The notes under the pieces are model-generated. The model was not told where the DNA came from and did no database searches. It was given only the letters and a program-made list of their open reading frames with translations. Below, piece by piece: positions 26,386 through 36,921 of a stretch of 64,000 nucleotides of DNA. The position numbers and the translations under genes are program-made. Each line of letters begins with the position of its first letter. Within the stretch, counting starts at the first letter, position 1. Location of the stretch: assembly GCF_024749285.1 (NCBI RefSeq), contig NZ_CP087196.1:4464001-4528000 (forward strand). Reading direction: 5' to 3'. The DNA is from Pseudomonas sp. B21-015 (GTDB taxonomy: Bacteria; Pseudomonadota; Gammaproteobacteria; Pseudomonadales; Pseudomonadaceae).

Positions 26386-28464
26386 ATGCTTCTCAGTAGC
26401 TACAACAGTGTATTTGTCGCCTTTTCTCTGATTGTCGCCATTCTTGCCTCTTACACGGCCCTTAACATGGCCAGTCGAGTCTCCGGCTCTACGGGGAAAG
26501 CATCAGCGTTATGGCTGATAGGCGGCTCGTTCGCGATGGGGTTTGGCATCTGGTCGATGCACTTTATCGGCATGCTCGCCTTCAATCTTCCCATTTCCTT
26601 GGGCTATGACGTACCTCTCACCCTCCTGTCGCTACTGATTGCCATCGCCTCATCGGCCTTTGCGCTCTGGCTGGTTTGCCAGAAGGATCTGCCTTGGGCT
26701 CGCCTAGTTCTTGGTGGCCTGTTGATGGGCACCGGCATTGCCGCCATGCACTACACCGGCATGGCCGCAATGTTGATGACGCCGAGCGTGATCTATATTC
26801 CCTGGATATTTGTCCTGTCCTTTGTCATCGCAGTTCTTGCCTCAGTGGCGGCCCTGTGGATCGCCTTCCGTCTGCGCAGAGACTCAACAAGGGCTACCTA
26901 TGCCCGTATCGGTGCGTCACTGGTAATGGGTTGTGCCATCGTCGGTATGCATTACACCGGAATGGCTGCTGCGCAGTTTCCTGACGGTAGCTTCTGCGGG
27001 GCGGCAAACAACGGCATCGATACCAAGTGGTTGGCATTGCTGGTGATCGTGGTGAGTCTGGCGGTATTCGCTATTGCCTTGATCGTCTCCATGCTGGATG
27101 TGCGTACAAACCTGCTAGCGATCTCACTCGATCAGGCCAACAGCGAACTGGTTCAGCTGGCATTGCACGACAACCTGACCAAGCTGCCCAATCGTGTCCT
27201 GCTAAATGACCGGCTGGAGCAAGCCATTCAAAAATCTACGCGGGAAAAACGCCATTTTGCCGTACTGTTCTTGGACTTGGATGGCTTCAAGGCCATCAAC
27301 GATGTCTACGGGCATCACGTTGGCGACCTTCTACTGATCGACGTCTCGCGACGCATCCTCGACACCAAACGCTGCGAGGACACCGGTGCGCGTCTGGGTG
27401 GTGACGAGTTTGTCTTGTTGATTGATCCGGGTGAGCCCGAAGATACTGCGGCGCTGGCACAAAGGCTGATCGAAAGCATTGGCAGCCCCTTCAGTATTGC
27501 TCGCAATAGCCTGCATGTATCAGCCAGTATTGGTATTGCATTGTTCCCAAATGATGGTCTTACCGCGCATGAGCTGATGGTCAACGCAGATGCCGCGATG
27601 TACCACGCCAAGGAACTGGGGCGTAATGGCTACTGCTTTTTCGAAAGCACAATGAACACCAATGCGCATCAACAGATGCAACTTCAACAAGATCTGCGCC
27701 AGGCGCTGGATCGAGGTGAGTTCCTCCTGCATTACCAGCCTAAAATGCTCGCCCCCAACGGCCCGATGATCGGGGTCGAAGCTTTGTTACGCTGGCAAAG
27801 TCCTGAACTGGGCCTAGTCCCGCCGGATCGTTTTCTACCACTCGCGGAAAGAACTGGCTTAATTATTCCCATTGGCAATTGGGTAATCAACGAAGCTTGT
27901 CGCCAAATGCGTGAGTGGCACGACGAAGGCCATCAGGACTGGAGCATTGCGGTCAATCTGTCCACCGTTCAACTGGGGCATGCCAGCCTGGTGAATGTCG
28001 TGCGCACGGCTCTGGCGCGTCATTCGCTGGATGCTCGCCACCTGATTCTTGAGGTCACTGAATCTACGGCCATGCGCGATGCCGAAGCCAGCTTGGAGAT
28101 CTTGGAACGACTGTCGGAACTGGGGCTGAGCATTTCCATCGACGACTTCGGGACGGGCTACTCCAGTCTGCTCTACCTTAAACGTCTACCTGCCAATGAA
28201 CTGAAAATCGACCGGGGCTTTGTCACCGAATTGGTTCAGGGCAATGACGATGCTGCGATTGTTTCGGCAATCATTGCACTGGGCAAGACGTTAGGTCTAA
28301 AGATTGTGGCAGAAGGTGTGGAGACCGTAGAACAGCAAGAATTGCTCACTCGCTTAGGCTGTAACACTTTACAGGGGTATTTACTCGGAATCCCGTTGCC
28401 GGCAGAACTGTTGCTCAAAAGTCTAACTGCAACAGCGATTTCCGAGTCTACGCTGACTGATTGA
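26386..28464 (+). CDS. MHYT-GGDEF-EAL membrane c-di-GMP enzyme
   Basis: 692 residues. The N-terminal seven-helix MHYT sensor carries three signature copies (MHFIGM, MHYTGM, MHYTGM), thought to bind a metal and sense a diatomic gas. Then a GGDEF domain with an intact GGDEF at 338-342 and an RCED inhibitory site at 329-332, and an EAL domain with EALLRW at 465, SIDDFGTGYSS and AEGVET. All key residues for both c-di-GMP synthesis and hydrolysis are kept. The layout is that of P. aeruginosa MucR and NbdA. The ATG at 26386 follows AAGGAT. It lies at the edge of the IS-rich patch and its codon usage is less GC-rich than that of core genes. Confidence 0.93.
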   Translation: MLLSSYNSVFVAFSLIVAILASYTALNMASRVSGSTGKASALWLIGGSFAMGFGIWSMHFIGMLAFNLPISLGYDVPLTLLSLLIAIASSAFALWLVCQKDLPWARLVLGGLLMGTGIAAMHYTGMAAMLMTPSVIYIPWIFVLSFVIAVLASVAALWIAFRLRRDSTRATYARIGASLVMGCAIVGMHYTGMAAAQFPDGSFCGAANNGIDTKWLALLVIVVSLAVFAIALIVSMLDVRTNLLAISLDQANSELVQLALHDNLTKLPNRVLLNDRLEQAIQKSTREKRHFAVLFLDLDGFKAINDVYGHHVGDLLLIDVSRRILDTKRCEDTGARLGGDEFVLLIDPGEPEDTAALAQRLIESIGSPFSIARNSLHVSASIGIALFPNDGLTAHELMVNADAAMYHAKELGRNGYCFFESTMNTNAHQQMQLQQDLRQALDRGEFLLHYQPKMLAPNGPMIGVEALLRWQSPELGLVPPDRFLPLAERTGLIIPIGNWVINEACRQMREWHDEGHQDWSIAVNLSTVQLGHASLVNVVRTALARHSLDARHLILEVTESTAMRDAEASLEILERLSELGLSISIDDFGTGYSSLLYLKRLPANELKIDRGFVTELVQGNDDAAIVSAIIALGKTLGLKIVAEGVETVEQQELLTRLGCNTLQGYLLGIPLPAELLLKSLTATAISESTLTD

Positions 28465-28569
28465 TGCGTTTCAGACTCGTGCTGCACCTCATATCGTTGG
28501 AGGATTCGATCCTGCCTCTCGACGTACACGTTTCTAAACTCATTTAGGCGCTGTTTGTAGTGGTCAACT

Positions 28570-30735
<2,166 letters not shown>

Positions 30736-30975
30736 TCCATGCGCTACCGAAGCTCTTACCCCAAACCGTTCAAAGCCCAGGTTGTTCAGGACGCGGGCGG
30801 TTGCAATCATGAGCTTGATCCAGTCGGCGCGCATGAATGGGCATGATCCGTATGCTTATCTCAACGATGTGCTGACGCGGTTGCCGACACAGCGGGCCAG
30901 TGAAATCAGGCAGCTGCTACCGCATCAGTGGATGCCGGCCTGACTTACGCAAGGTGAGAGGGGGCGGACGCTTAC
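30736..30975 (+). pseudogene. IS66-family remnant: start of tnpA joined to end of tnpC
   Basis: Plus strand. At 30740 an ATG after AGGATTTCC opens the typical IS66 TnpA start (MRYRSSYPKPFKAQVVQ). After about 18 codons the frame passes directly into the last residues of IS66 TnpC (SARMNGHDPYAYLNDVLTRL, then PTQRASEIRQLLPHQW), ending with TGA at 30941. The element closes with the IS66-type terminus GGCGGACGCTTAC at about 30963-30975. Nearly all of tnpA, tnpB and tnpC has been deleted. Confidence 0.8.
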
Positions 30976-31074
30976 GCCCAGCGGACGGGTTTCGAAGAAA
31001 CAGCGACCGGATGCTGAGCTCCGGTCGCTGTCGTGAAGGGTTACGCTATGCAGGCATTAAGCGCTTTTGTATTT

Positions 31075-31983
31075 TTAATATTTGTCGGAGCGAACCCATT
31101 CCCCCAGGCCTACGTTCCTCCAGTCGGGTGCGATTGCACTGGATAGTGCCCCTGAGCCCGTCCGTGATGTATCGATGGTTCCTATGTCGGAAAACGAAAC
31201 CGTGTCGCGCCGACCTTCATAGACAGTGCTTCTCAGCACGAACGTCCCGTTCTTCTCATCGATGCTTTCCAGTATGCCTTGTACGGCCAGTGGATTCCCG
31301 TTTCCGGTGGTTGTCACGCGCCAGACGAGCAGATACCGGTTGAGTGATTGCTTGAGTTGGGCCGCCACTTGAGCACGGGTAACATACTCATTGACATAAG
31401 CATCACACGCTTCCTTCACAGGGCTGGTGATATTTCTGATCTGCCGCTCCCTGTCATAGTATTCCTGATAAGGGTCTCCACTAGGCCCTTCGGAGCAATA
31501 GATGACGTTTTGGCTTGCGAGGTGATGCTCGATGTCGGCCGAGGCCATTTCGGCGGCGGCAGCATCGGCAATGGCGTCGATGCCGTTCTTACCGGGTGCA
31601 GCCTTGGCTGCGTCATCGGTTACGGATTTGATGGCGTCGTTGATGAGGTTGTTGTCAGCACCTAGGGCCTCGTGGTGAGCGGTATAGGCTGCCTCGTAGG
31701 CGATGTAGGCAGCTTCAAGAGTTTTGTTATCTGCGCTCGCTTGAGCGGCCTCGAGTGCCTTGATGGCTTTGTCATAGGCGACTATCGGCGCCCCCTGGTC
31801 GAGAGCGACAGTAAACACCCCCCAGACCAGTGCATACACCTGGGCATCCCGCAGCGCCCGCACCACATCAGGGTCAGTAGCAGCGTCCTTTTTTTCTGTG
31901 ACGATAGCGAGGCGATTTTTTACCGCGTCGTAGGTTTTGCAGTCACGAATATTTGAGAGCAACGCGTCCAGTTCTGTAGCCAT
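31075..31983 (-). CDS. Unknown protein, 302 aa
   Basis: I do not recognise this protein. The start ATG at 31983 has a strong AAGGAG site, and the frame is open and well composed, so it looks like a real gene. Residues 1-170 appear helical and alanine-rich (for example KALEAAQASADNKTLEAAYI); residues 225-302 look like a beta-rich domain (RYLLVWRVTT; GTFVLRSTVYEGRRDTVSFS). No signal peptide, membrane helix or known catalytic motif is visible. It stands alone between an IS66 remnant and an IS5 element, which suggests acquired cargo. The two-part layout could suit a secreted effector or a phage-related protein, but that is a guess. Confidence 0.75.
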   Translation of the reverse strand: MATELDALLSNIRDCKTYDAVKNRLAIVTEKKDAATDPDVVRALRDAQVYALVWGVFTVALDQGAPIVAYDKAIKALEAAQASADNKTLEAAYIAYEAAYTAHHEALGADNNLINDAIKSVTDDAAKAAPGKNGIDAIADAAAAEMASADIEHHLASQNVIYCSEGPSGDPYQEYYDRERQIRNITSPVKEACDAYVNEYVTRAQVAAQLKQSLNRYLLVWRVTTTGNGNPLAVQGILESIDEKNGTFVLRSTVYEGRRDTVSFSDIGTIDTSRTGSGALSSAIAPDWRNVGLGEWVRSDKY

Positions 31984-32324
31984 AAAACGGACTCCTTGTC
32001 CGATCAAATTGGAAAAGCGCTGGCACTTCTGTTTGCCAGCCTGTCCATGTATAGGCCACCTTTTGAGAGGCTGCCACTGCCAGTTTGTTTTTTCTTACAA
32101 CGACTTACAGATGATTGGCCGGTAGATAGATCCAAGAGTGGACTTCGAAAACGACACAGCGAACAGCCTAGGTTCTGCCACCGTCCGCGCGGCACGGGGG
32201 ATCTACGAGGTAGATTTTCTTCTCCCAGACAAACGCTGAACATGAGCAAGATGTGTTTCGCAGACGCTTACCAGTTGGGTAGTCACCAGCCCTTCTATTG
32301 GAGGGCTGTCCGCTGATATGTTTG
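31984..32324. other. Non-coding gap between unknown gene and IS5
   Basis: About 340 bases with no supportable gene. It should hold the promoter of the unknown 302-aa gene. A search by eye for the left terminal repeat of the neighbouring IS5 element found none. Confidence 0.5.
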
Positions 32325-33530
32325 CGGCTTCTCCCTAAGAAAACCCTCAAAAAGACTTCCTGATTTTGGCAAAATACCCCGACTCCACCCGCCGAGTTTT
32401 CCGATGAAGCAAATGACTTTCGCCGATGCCGAGTACGCCGGAAAACGCAAGCAGACCCGTAAAGAGTTGTTCCTGATCGAGATGGATCGGGTGGTGCCGT
32501 GGAAGGGTTTGATTACTCTGATCGAGCGGCACTACCCGAAGGGTGATGGTGGTCGTCCGGCCTATCCGCTGATGGCGATGCTACGTGTCCATCTGATGCA
32601 AAATTGGTTCGGCTACAGTGATCCAATGATGGAAGAGGCACTGTACGAGACTACTATTCTGCGCCAGTTTGCTGGGCTGAACCTGGAGCGCATTCCCGAC
32701 GAAACCACCATCCTCAACTTCCGTCGCCTGCTGGAAAAGCACGAGCTGGCGGCAGGGATTCTGGGCGTGATCAATGGCTACCTGGGTGATCGCGGCCTGT
32801 CGCTGCGCCAGGGCACTATCGTCGATGCCGCGCTGATTCATGCGCCGAGTTCGACCAAGAACCAGGACGGCAAGCGCGACCCGGAAATGCACCAGGCCAA
32901 GAAAGGCAATCAGTGGTACTTCGGCATGAAGGCTCATATCGGTGTGGATGACGAGTCGGGCCTGGTGCATAGCGTGGTGGGCACGGCGGCCAATGTGGCA
33001 GATGTCACGCAGGTCGATAAGCTGCTGCACGGCGACGAAAACGTGGTCTGTGCCGATGCCGGCTATACCGGAGTGGAGAAACGCCCCGAGCATGAAGGTC
33101 GCCAAGTCATCTGGCAGATTGCCGCCCGGCGCAGCAACTACCAGAAACTGGGCAAGCGCAGCGTCCTGTACAAAGCCAAGCGCAAAATCGAAAAAGCCAA
33201 GGCGCAGGCAAGGGCGAAGGTCGAGCACCCGTTCCGGGTGATCAAGCGCCAGTTCGGTTATGTGAAGACGCGCTTCCGTGGCCTGGCCAAGAACACGGCA
33301 CAGCTGGTGACGCTGTTTGCGCTGTCGAATCTGTGGATGGCCCGCCGACATTTACTGGGCAATACAGGAGAGGTGCGCCTGTAATGTGGGGAATAGCCGC
33401 TGGGAGGTGCTCGCCGCGGCTAAAAAGACAGGAATGAGTGAGTGATCTGAGCGTTTTGGATCGATTCGCCACCTTCAAAATCGGCGGTGGCCGAAGTCAG
33501 CCAGAAATACATGGCTACTTCAGACCATCC
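32325..33530 (+). mobile_element. IS5-family insertion sequence (left end uncertain)
   Basis: One intact transposase gene and a right terminus reading, inward on the minus strand, GGATGGTCTGAAGTAGCC, next to CTAG (33531-33534), the target preferred by IS5-group elements. The matching left repeat was not found within 340 bases upstream, so the left boundary is approximate and the element may be truncated there. Confidence 0.75.
32404..33384 (+). CDS. IS5-family transposase
   Basis: 326 residues, complete. The N-terminal DUF772-type domain (YPLMAMLRVHLMQNWFGYSD) is followed by the DDE core: GTIVDAALIHAPSS (Asp), VVCADAGYTGVEKR (Asp) and ARAKVEHPFRVIKRQFGY (Glu). The catalytic set is intact. 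A degraded relative of its C-terminus is at 26018 on the other strand. Confidence 0.93.
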   Translation: MKQMTFADAEYAGKRKQTRKELFLIEMDRVVPWKGLITLIERHYPKGDGGRPAYPLMAMLRVHLMQNWFGYSDPMMEEALYETTILRQFAGLNLERIPDETTILNFRRLLEKHELAAGILGVINGYLGDRGLSLRQGTIVDAALIHAPSSTKNQDGKRDPEMHQAKKGNQWYFGMKAHIGVDDESGLVHSVVGTAANVADVTQVDKLLHGDENVVCADAGYTGVEKRPEHEGRQVIWQIAARRSNYQKLGKRSVLYKAKRKIEKAKAQARAKVEHPFRVIKRQFGYVKTRFRGLAKNTAQLVTLFALSNLWMARRHLLGNTGEVRL

Positions 33531-33695
33531 CTAGAGCTTTCGGTTGACTCGAAGGCAGTGGGCAGAACTCCACGGGGGGTCAGCACCTGATACTTCTGAC
33601 AGTTGTGCCACTGTAAAGAAGCTCGTTTACTCCAGATTCGGCAAATCGGTTCATGGCAGTACGAGTTGCTTTTATGCACCACTAGGAAGGTAAAT
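33385..33695. other. IS5 tail and leader of the 35-aa peptide gene
   Basis: The first 146 bases belong to the 3' non-coding part of the IS5 element (to 33530). The remaining 165 bases hold no gene and should contain the promoter of the small peptide gene at 33696. Confidence 0.5.
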
Positions 33696-33803
33696 ATGAA
33701 AAATCTAACTGCTCGTCTTTATGCCCTATTGATCCTCTGCATCACCTTGGCATTTTTCCACAGCACAGCGGCAATTGCCTGTGGTCTAACTTGGTGCCCA
33801 TAA
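33696..33803 (+). CDS. 35-aa secreted peptide with CGLTWCP tail
   Basis: Not a family I recognise. The start ATG has a strong AGGAAGG site seven bases upstream. Residues 1-28 form an ideal signal peptide: basic start (MKNLTARLY), hydrophobic core (ALLILCITLAFF) and an AIA cleavage site. The predicted mature product is only CGLTWCP, with two cysteines that could form a disulfide ring, or one could be lipidated although no clear lipobox precedes it. The local sequence is AT-richer than the core genome. It lies between an IS5 and an IS630 element. A signal or pheromone peptide, a small lipoprotein, or a cut-short gene are all possible. Confidence 0.55.
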   Translation: MKNLTARLYALLILCITLAFFHSTAAIACGLTWCP

Positions 33804-33869
33804 AGATAATTCGTAAGTATTAGGATTATTGTCGTTACCACTGAGACTTCAATAATGTCTGTTAATCTA

Positions 33870-35034
33870 GTGTGCTGTTCTCGAAATAACTTTTCTGCGG
33901 TTTAGCCACACTTTCTCTGTCATTCAGCGCTCGGGGGAACGCCAGTGAACGCCCAAGAGATCATCCTCAGCCCAGAAGAACAAGCCGAACTGAGCCGACG
34001 AGCACGCTCGGCTACCATCAGTCAGCGCGACGGTCGTCGCGCCCGGCTGATCCTGCTGGCAGCCCAAGGTTGTTCGCGGATAGAGATCACTCGTTTGACC
34101 GGCCTCTCACTCCCCACAATCACCTGTTGGTGCCAGCGTTTTCAAACGCTGAGATTGGACGGTTTGCTCGACAAACCGGGTCGTGGGCGCAAAACGTCCT
34201 TGCCGGCTGACGCCGTGTGTCCTTGAACAGGTCACTCAGCCGCGAATAGGTGAGCCTCGATGGAGCTGCCGGAGCATGGCCCGAGTCGCCGGGATCTCGT
34301 CCACCAGCGTGCACAGACCCTGGGCCGCCAATGACCTGAAACCGCACCTGACCCGCACCTTCAAACTGTCCAATGATCCGCATTTTGAAGAGAAGTTTTG
34401 GGATGTTATCGGGCTGTATCTCGACCCGCCAGACAAGGCGTTGGTGCTCTGCTGTGATGAGAAAAGCCAGGTTCAAGCCTTGGAGCGCACGCAACCTGGT
34501 TTGCCTCTGGGGATCGGACATATCCGTACGCAATCGCATGACTATATCCGCCACGGCACGGTTACCTTGTTCACTGCACTGGATTATCTTCAAGGACGCT
34601 TGATCAGCTGCATCGAGCGACAACACCGGCATCAGGAGTGGCTGGAGTTTCTCAAAAAGATCAATCGCGAAACGCCCAAGCATCTTCAGTTGCATCTGAT
34701 CGTGGACAATTACGCCACCCACAAACACCCGAAAGTGAAGGCTTGGCTTGAGAAGCACAAGCGCTTCCACATGCATTTCACCCCGACCTCCAGCTCGTGG
34801 ATGAACATGGTTGAGCACTTCTTTCGTGACATCACGGTGTACTTACGCGAGGGCAGTTTTAGCTCGGTTCGCGAATTGGAGAGTTCGATTACCACGTTCC
34901 TGGCACTGCGAAATGCGCAGCCAACCCGCTATGTGTGGAATGCAAAGGGAGAGGATATCTTGAACAAGATACAGCGAGCCCGTGAGGCAATGGCCTCACA
35001 GGCTGGCGGGTAAGTTATTTTCAAAACTGCACAC
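33870..35034 (+). mobile_element. IS630-family insertion sequence
   Basis: Ends GTGTGC.. and ..GCACAC with imperfect inverted repeats of about 24 bp (shared part AAATAACTT). TA dinucleotides flank both ends (33868-33869 and 35035-35036), the target duplication of IS630. It contains one transposase split by a frameshift. Confidence 0.88.
33945..35013 (+). pseudogene. IS630-family transposase, frameshifted
   Basis: The first frame starts with GTG at 33945 and runs to a stop at 34226 (HTH part, with ILLAAQGCSRIEITRLTGLS). The second frame continues to 35013 with the DDE core: VLCCDEKSQVQALER (Asp), LHLIVDNYATHKHPKV (Asp) and SSSWMNMVEHFFRDI (Glu). The break lies near 34212-34225, where the family normally continues from LPADAV into VLEQVTQP; the sequence GCCGTGTGTCCTTGA has lost base(s). 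A programmed frameshift is possible, but no slippery run is visible, so I treat it as inactivated. Confidence 0.8.
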
Positions 35035-35134
35035 TAGGGCGGATTGCCAAGTACCACAATGCATCCCGATATCTGTCTGCGGATATCTGATTATCGAAGG
35101 CAGGCTCGCAGCCCGGATTCATGGCGTGCTGATC

Positions 35135-35335
35135 TTATGGATCCAGCCAGGTGTCGCGAATGCCTTTATGGCGCCGGTACAGGTACAGGCTCACGCGTGC
35201 AATCAACATCAGAGTGATCACGATGATCGCCGGCCACCATGAGTCGCCAAAGTATATCTCCAGAATGTTGTAGAGCAACGCGAAGGGCAGAAAAATGACT
35301 GCGTAGAGCAAAATTTCCTTGATGGTCTGAACCAT
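35135..35335 (-). CDS. Small membrane protein, 66 aa
   Basis: Two hydrophobic helices are visible (ILLYAVIFLPFALLYNIL and WWPAIIVITLMLIARVSLYL), with a basic C-terminus (YRRHKGIRDTW). No family recognised. The ATG at 35335 lies 5 bp downstream of the frameshifted gene at 35341-35680, and the ribosome site is weak, so translation is probably coupled to it. Possibly a membrane partner or immunity-type protein of that gene; this is inference from position only. Confidence 0.6.
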   Translation of the reverse strand: MVQTIKEILLYAVIFLPFALLYNILEIYFGDSWWPAIIVITLMLIARVSLYLYRRHKGIRDTWLDP

Positions 35336-35340
35336 GATTA

Positions 35341-35680
35341 TTAGCACTCGTCTTCTTCATCTTTGGACACACACTTGACAATGGCTTTGCTGACCTGGAA
35401 ACCCGCCTGAACTTTCACGGCTGTTTTGATCGTGTCGGCATGAGCCGCCTTGCGCACGGCCAGTTTTGCGGCTCGATTGGCCGTGTTGGCGGCCTGGTCA
35501 GCCTTCTCCCACGACCTGGTGAGACTCGCTGATCACGATGAGCGACTTGCCCCGATGTACCAAGCAAAAGCTAGATACAAGGTCTGCGTCGACACCGGCT
35601 TCGGATGTTGTGTCGCCAAGCGTGCCAATCCAAACATAACGGTGGGTTTCGAGACAGGCCAAGTAGTAGCCGGTGGACAT
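35341..35680 (-). pseudogene. Unknown gene with a frameshift
   Basis: Minus strand. An ATG at 35680 with GGAGC upstream opens a frame (MSTGYYLACLETHRYVWIGT; SSFCLVHRGKSLIVISESHQ) that stops at 35498. From about 35515 another frame carries on with coherent protein sequence (WEKADQAANTANRAAKLAVR, ending VSKDEEDEC at 35341). The overlap at GTCGTGGGAGAAGGCTGA suggests one gene of about 112 codons broken by a one-base change. No family recognised. Sequencing error cannot be excluded. Confidence 0.5.
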
Positions 35681-36057
35681 AGCACTGCTCCATCGAGGTA
35701 ATTGGGGCCCCCCAAGCGTTCTGGAGTTATAGAAGACAGACGCAAGCAATGCAAAAAAACGTCAGAAAATTCCTGCCTAACGTAGTCGCTGGTTCGCTCA
35801 ACGGAAAGCTGTACATCCGACAGGCGTGCTCGCAAAACGGAGGTCATGCAGCTCGTAATGGACTCATAAAAAACAAAAAAAGTTACTATCTGTAAGTATA
35901 TGAATAAATTTATAAATACTGAATTTAACTGTTAATAAGGCTCCATAAGCTGTGGTTTACACAGACTATAGCAATAACGGTCTACCCTCAGGGTAATGCG
36001 AGGCCGATACTCGACTCCGACAACAAGGCAGCCCGCCTTGAATTTCTGGAGATCGAC
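35681..36057. other. AT-rich gap before the SDR gene
   Basis: About 375 bases without a gene; the part from 35870 to 35950 is very AT-rich. It probably contains the SDR promoter. No RNA gene or clear repeat is seen. Confidence 0.5.
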
Positions 36058-36804
36058 ATGACCACTCAACACCTCAGCGGTAAAGTAGCTCTGATTCAAG
36101 GCGGCTCACGCGGCATCGGTGCTGCCATCGTCAAACGCCTGGCCTCCGAAGGCGCTACCGTCGCCTTCACTTACGTCAGCTCTACCGCCAAAGCCGAAGA
36201 CCTGCAAAACAGCATCACCAGCGCCGGCGGCAAAGCCTTGGCCATCAAGGCCGACAGCGCCGATGCCGTCGCGATTCGCAATGCCGTTAATGCCACCGTC
36301 GAAGCCTTCGGCCGCCTGGACATCCTGGTCAACAACGCAGGCGTTTTGGCCGTCGCACCGCTGGAAGACTTCAAACTCGAAGACTTCGACCAGACCCTGG
36401 CCATCAACGTGCGCAGTGTGTTCATCGCCACTCAGGAAGCGGCCAAACATATGACCGAAGGCGGTCGCATCATCAACATCGGCAGCACCAATGCCGAGCG
36501 CATGCCTTTCGCCGGTGGTGGTCCGTACGCCATGAGCAAATCGGCGCTGGTCGGCCTGACCAAAGGCCTGGCTCGCGACCTCGGTCCACGGGGTATCACC
36601 ATCAACAACGTGCAACCGGGCCCGGTCGACACCGACATGAACCCGGCCGACGGTGATTTCGCCGAAAGCCTGATCCCGCTGATGGCCGTGGGCCGTTACG
36701 GCAAAGCAGAAGAAATCGCCAGTTTCGTGGCCTACCTTGTCGGTCCCGAAGCCGGCTACATCACCGGTGCCAGCCTGACCATCGACGGTGGTTTCGGCGC
36801 CTGA
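36058..36804 (+). CDS. SDR-family NAD(P)-dependent oxidoreductase
   Basis: 248 residues, a classical short-chain dehydrogenase. The cofactor motif GGSRGIG is at 15-21, NNAG at 92-95, and the catalytic Ser143, Tyr157 and Lys161 (PYAMSKSA) are present. The C-terminal AGYITGASLTIDGGFGA is typical of FabG-like members. The substrate is not evident; FabG-like enzymes reduce 3-oxoacyl groups, but this stand-alone gene may act on other carbonyls. The ATG at 36058 follows CTGGAG. Confidence 0.92.
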   Translation: MTTQHLSGKVALIQGGSRGIGAAIVKRLASEGATVAFTYVSSTAKAEDLQNSITSAGGKALAIKADSADAVAIRNAVNATVEAFGRLDILVNNAGVLAVAPLEDFKLEDFDQTLAINVRSVFIATQEAAKHMTEGGRIINIGSTNAERMPFAGGGPYAMSKSALVGLTKGLARDLGPRGITINNVQPGPVDTDMNPADGDFAESLIPLMAVGRYGKAEEIASFVAYLVGPEAGYITGASLTIDGGFGA

Positions 36805-36815
36805 TGCAGCTCACT

Positions 36816-36903
36816 GTGGGAGCGGGCTTGCTCGCGAAGGCGTCGTATCAGTCGACATTGATGTTGCCTGACACGCCCTCTTCGCGAGCAAGCCCGCACC
36901 CAC
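36816..36903. repeat. REPIN (GTGGGAGCGGGCTTGCTCGCGAA type)
   Basis: Inverted REP pair between convergent SDR and HAD genes; one arm has a T-to-A type change (cccgcacccac). Confidence 0.88.
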
Positions 36904-36921
36904 ATTTACCGGCTACCGGCG

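Noticed and set aside
28465..28569. Coiled-coil coding fragment (VDHYKQRLNEFRNV) left of the IS30
   Set aside because: About 35 codons without start or family match, next to the antisense of the EAL domain; likely chance.
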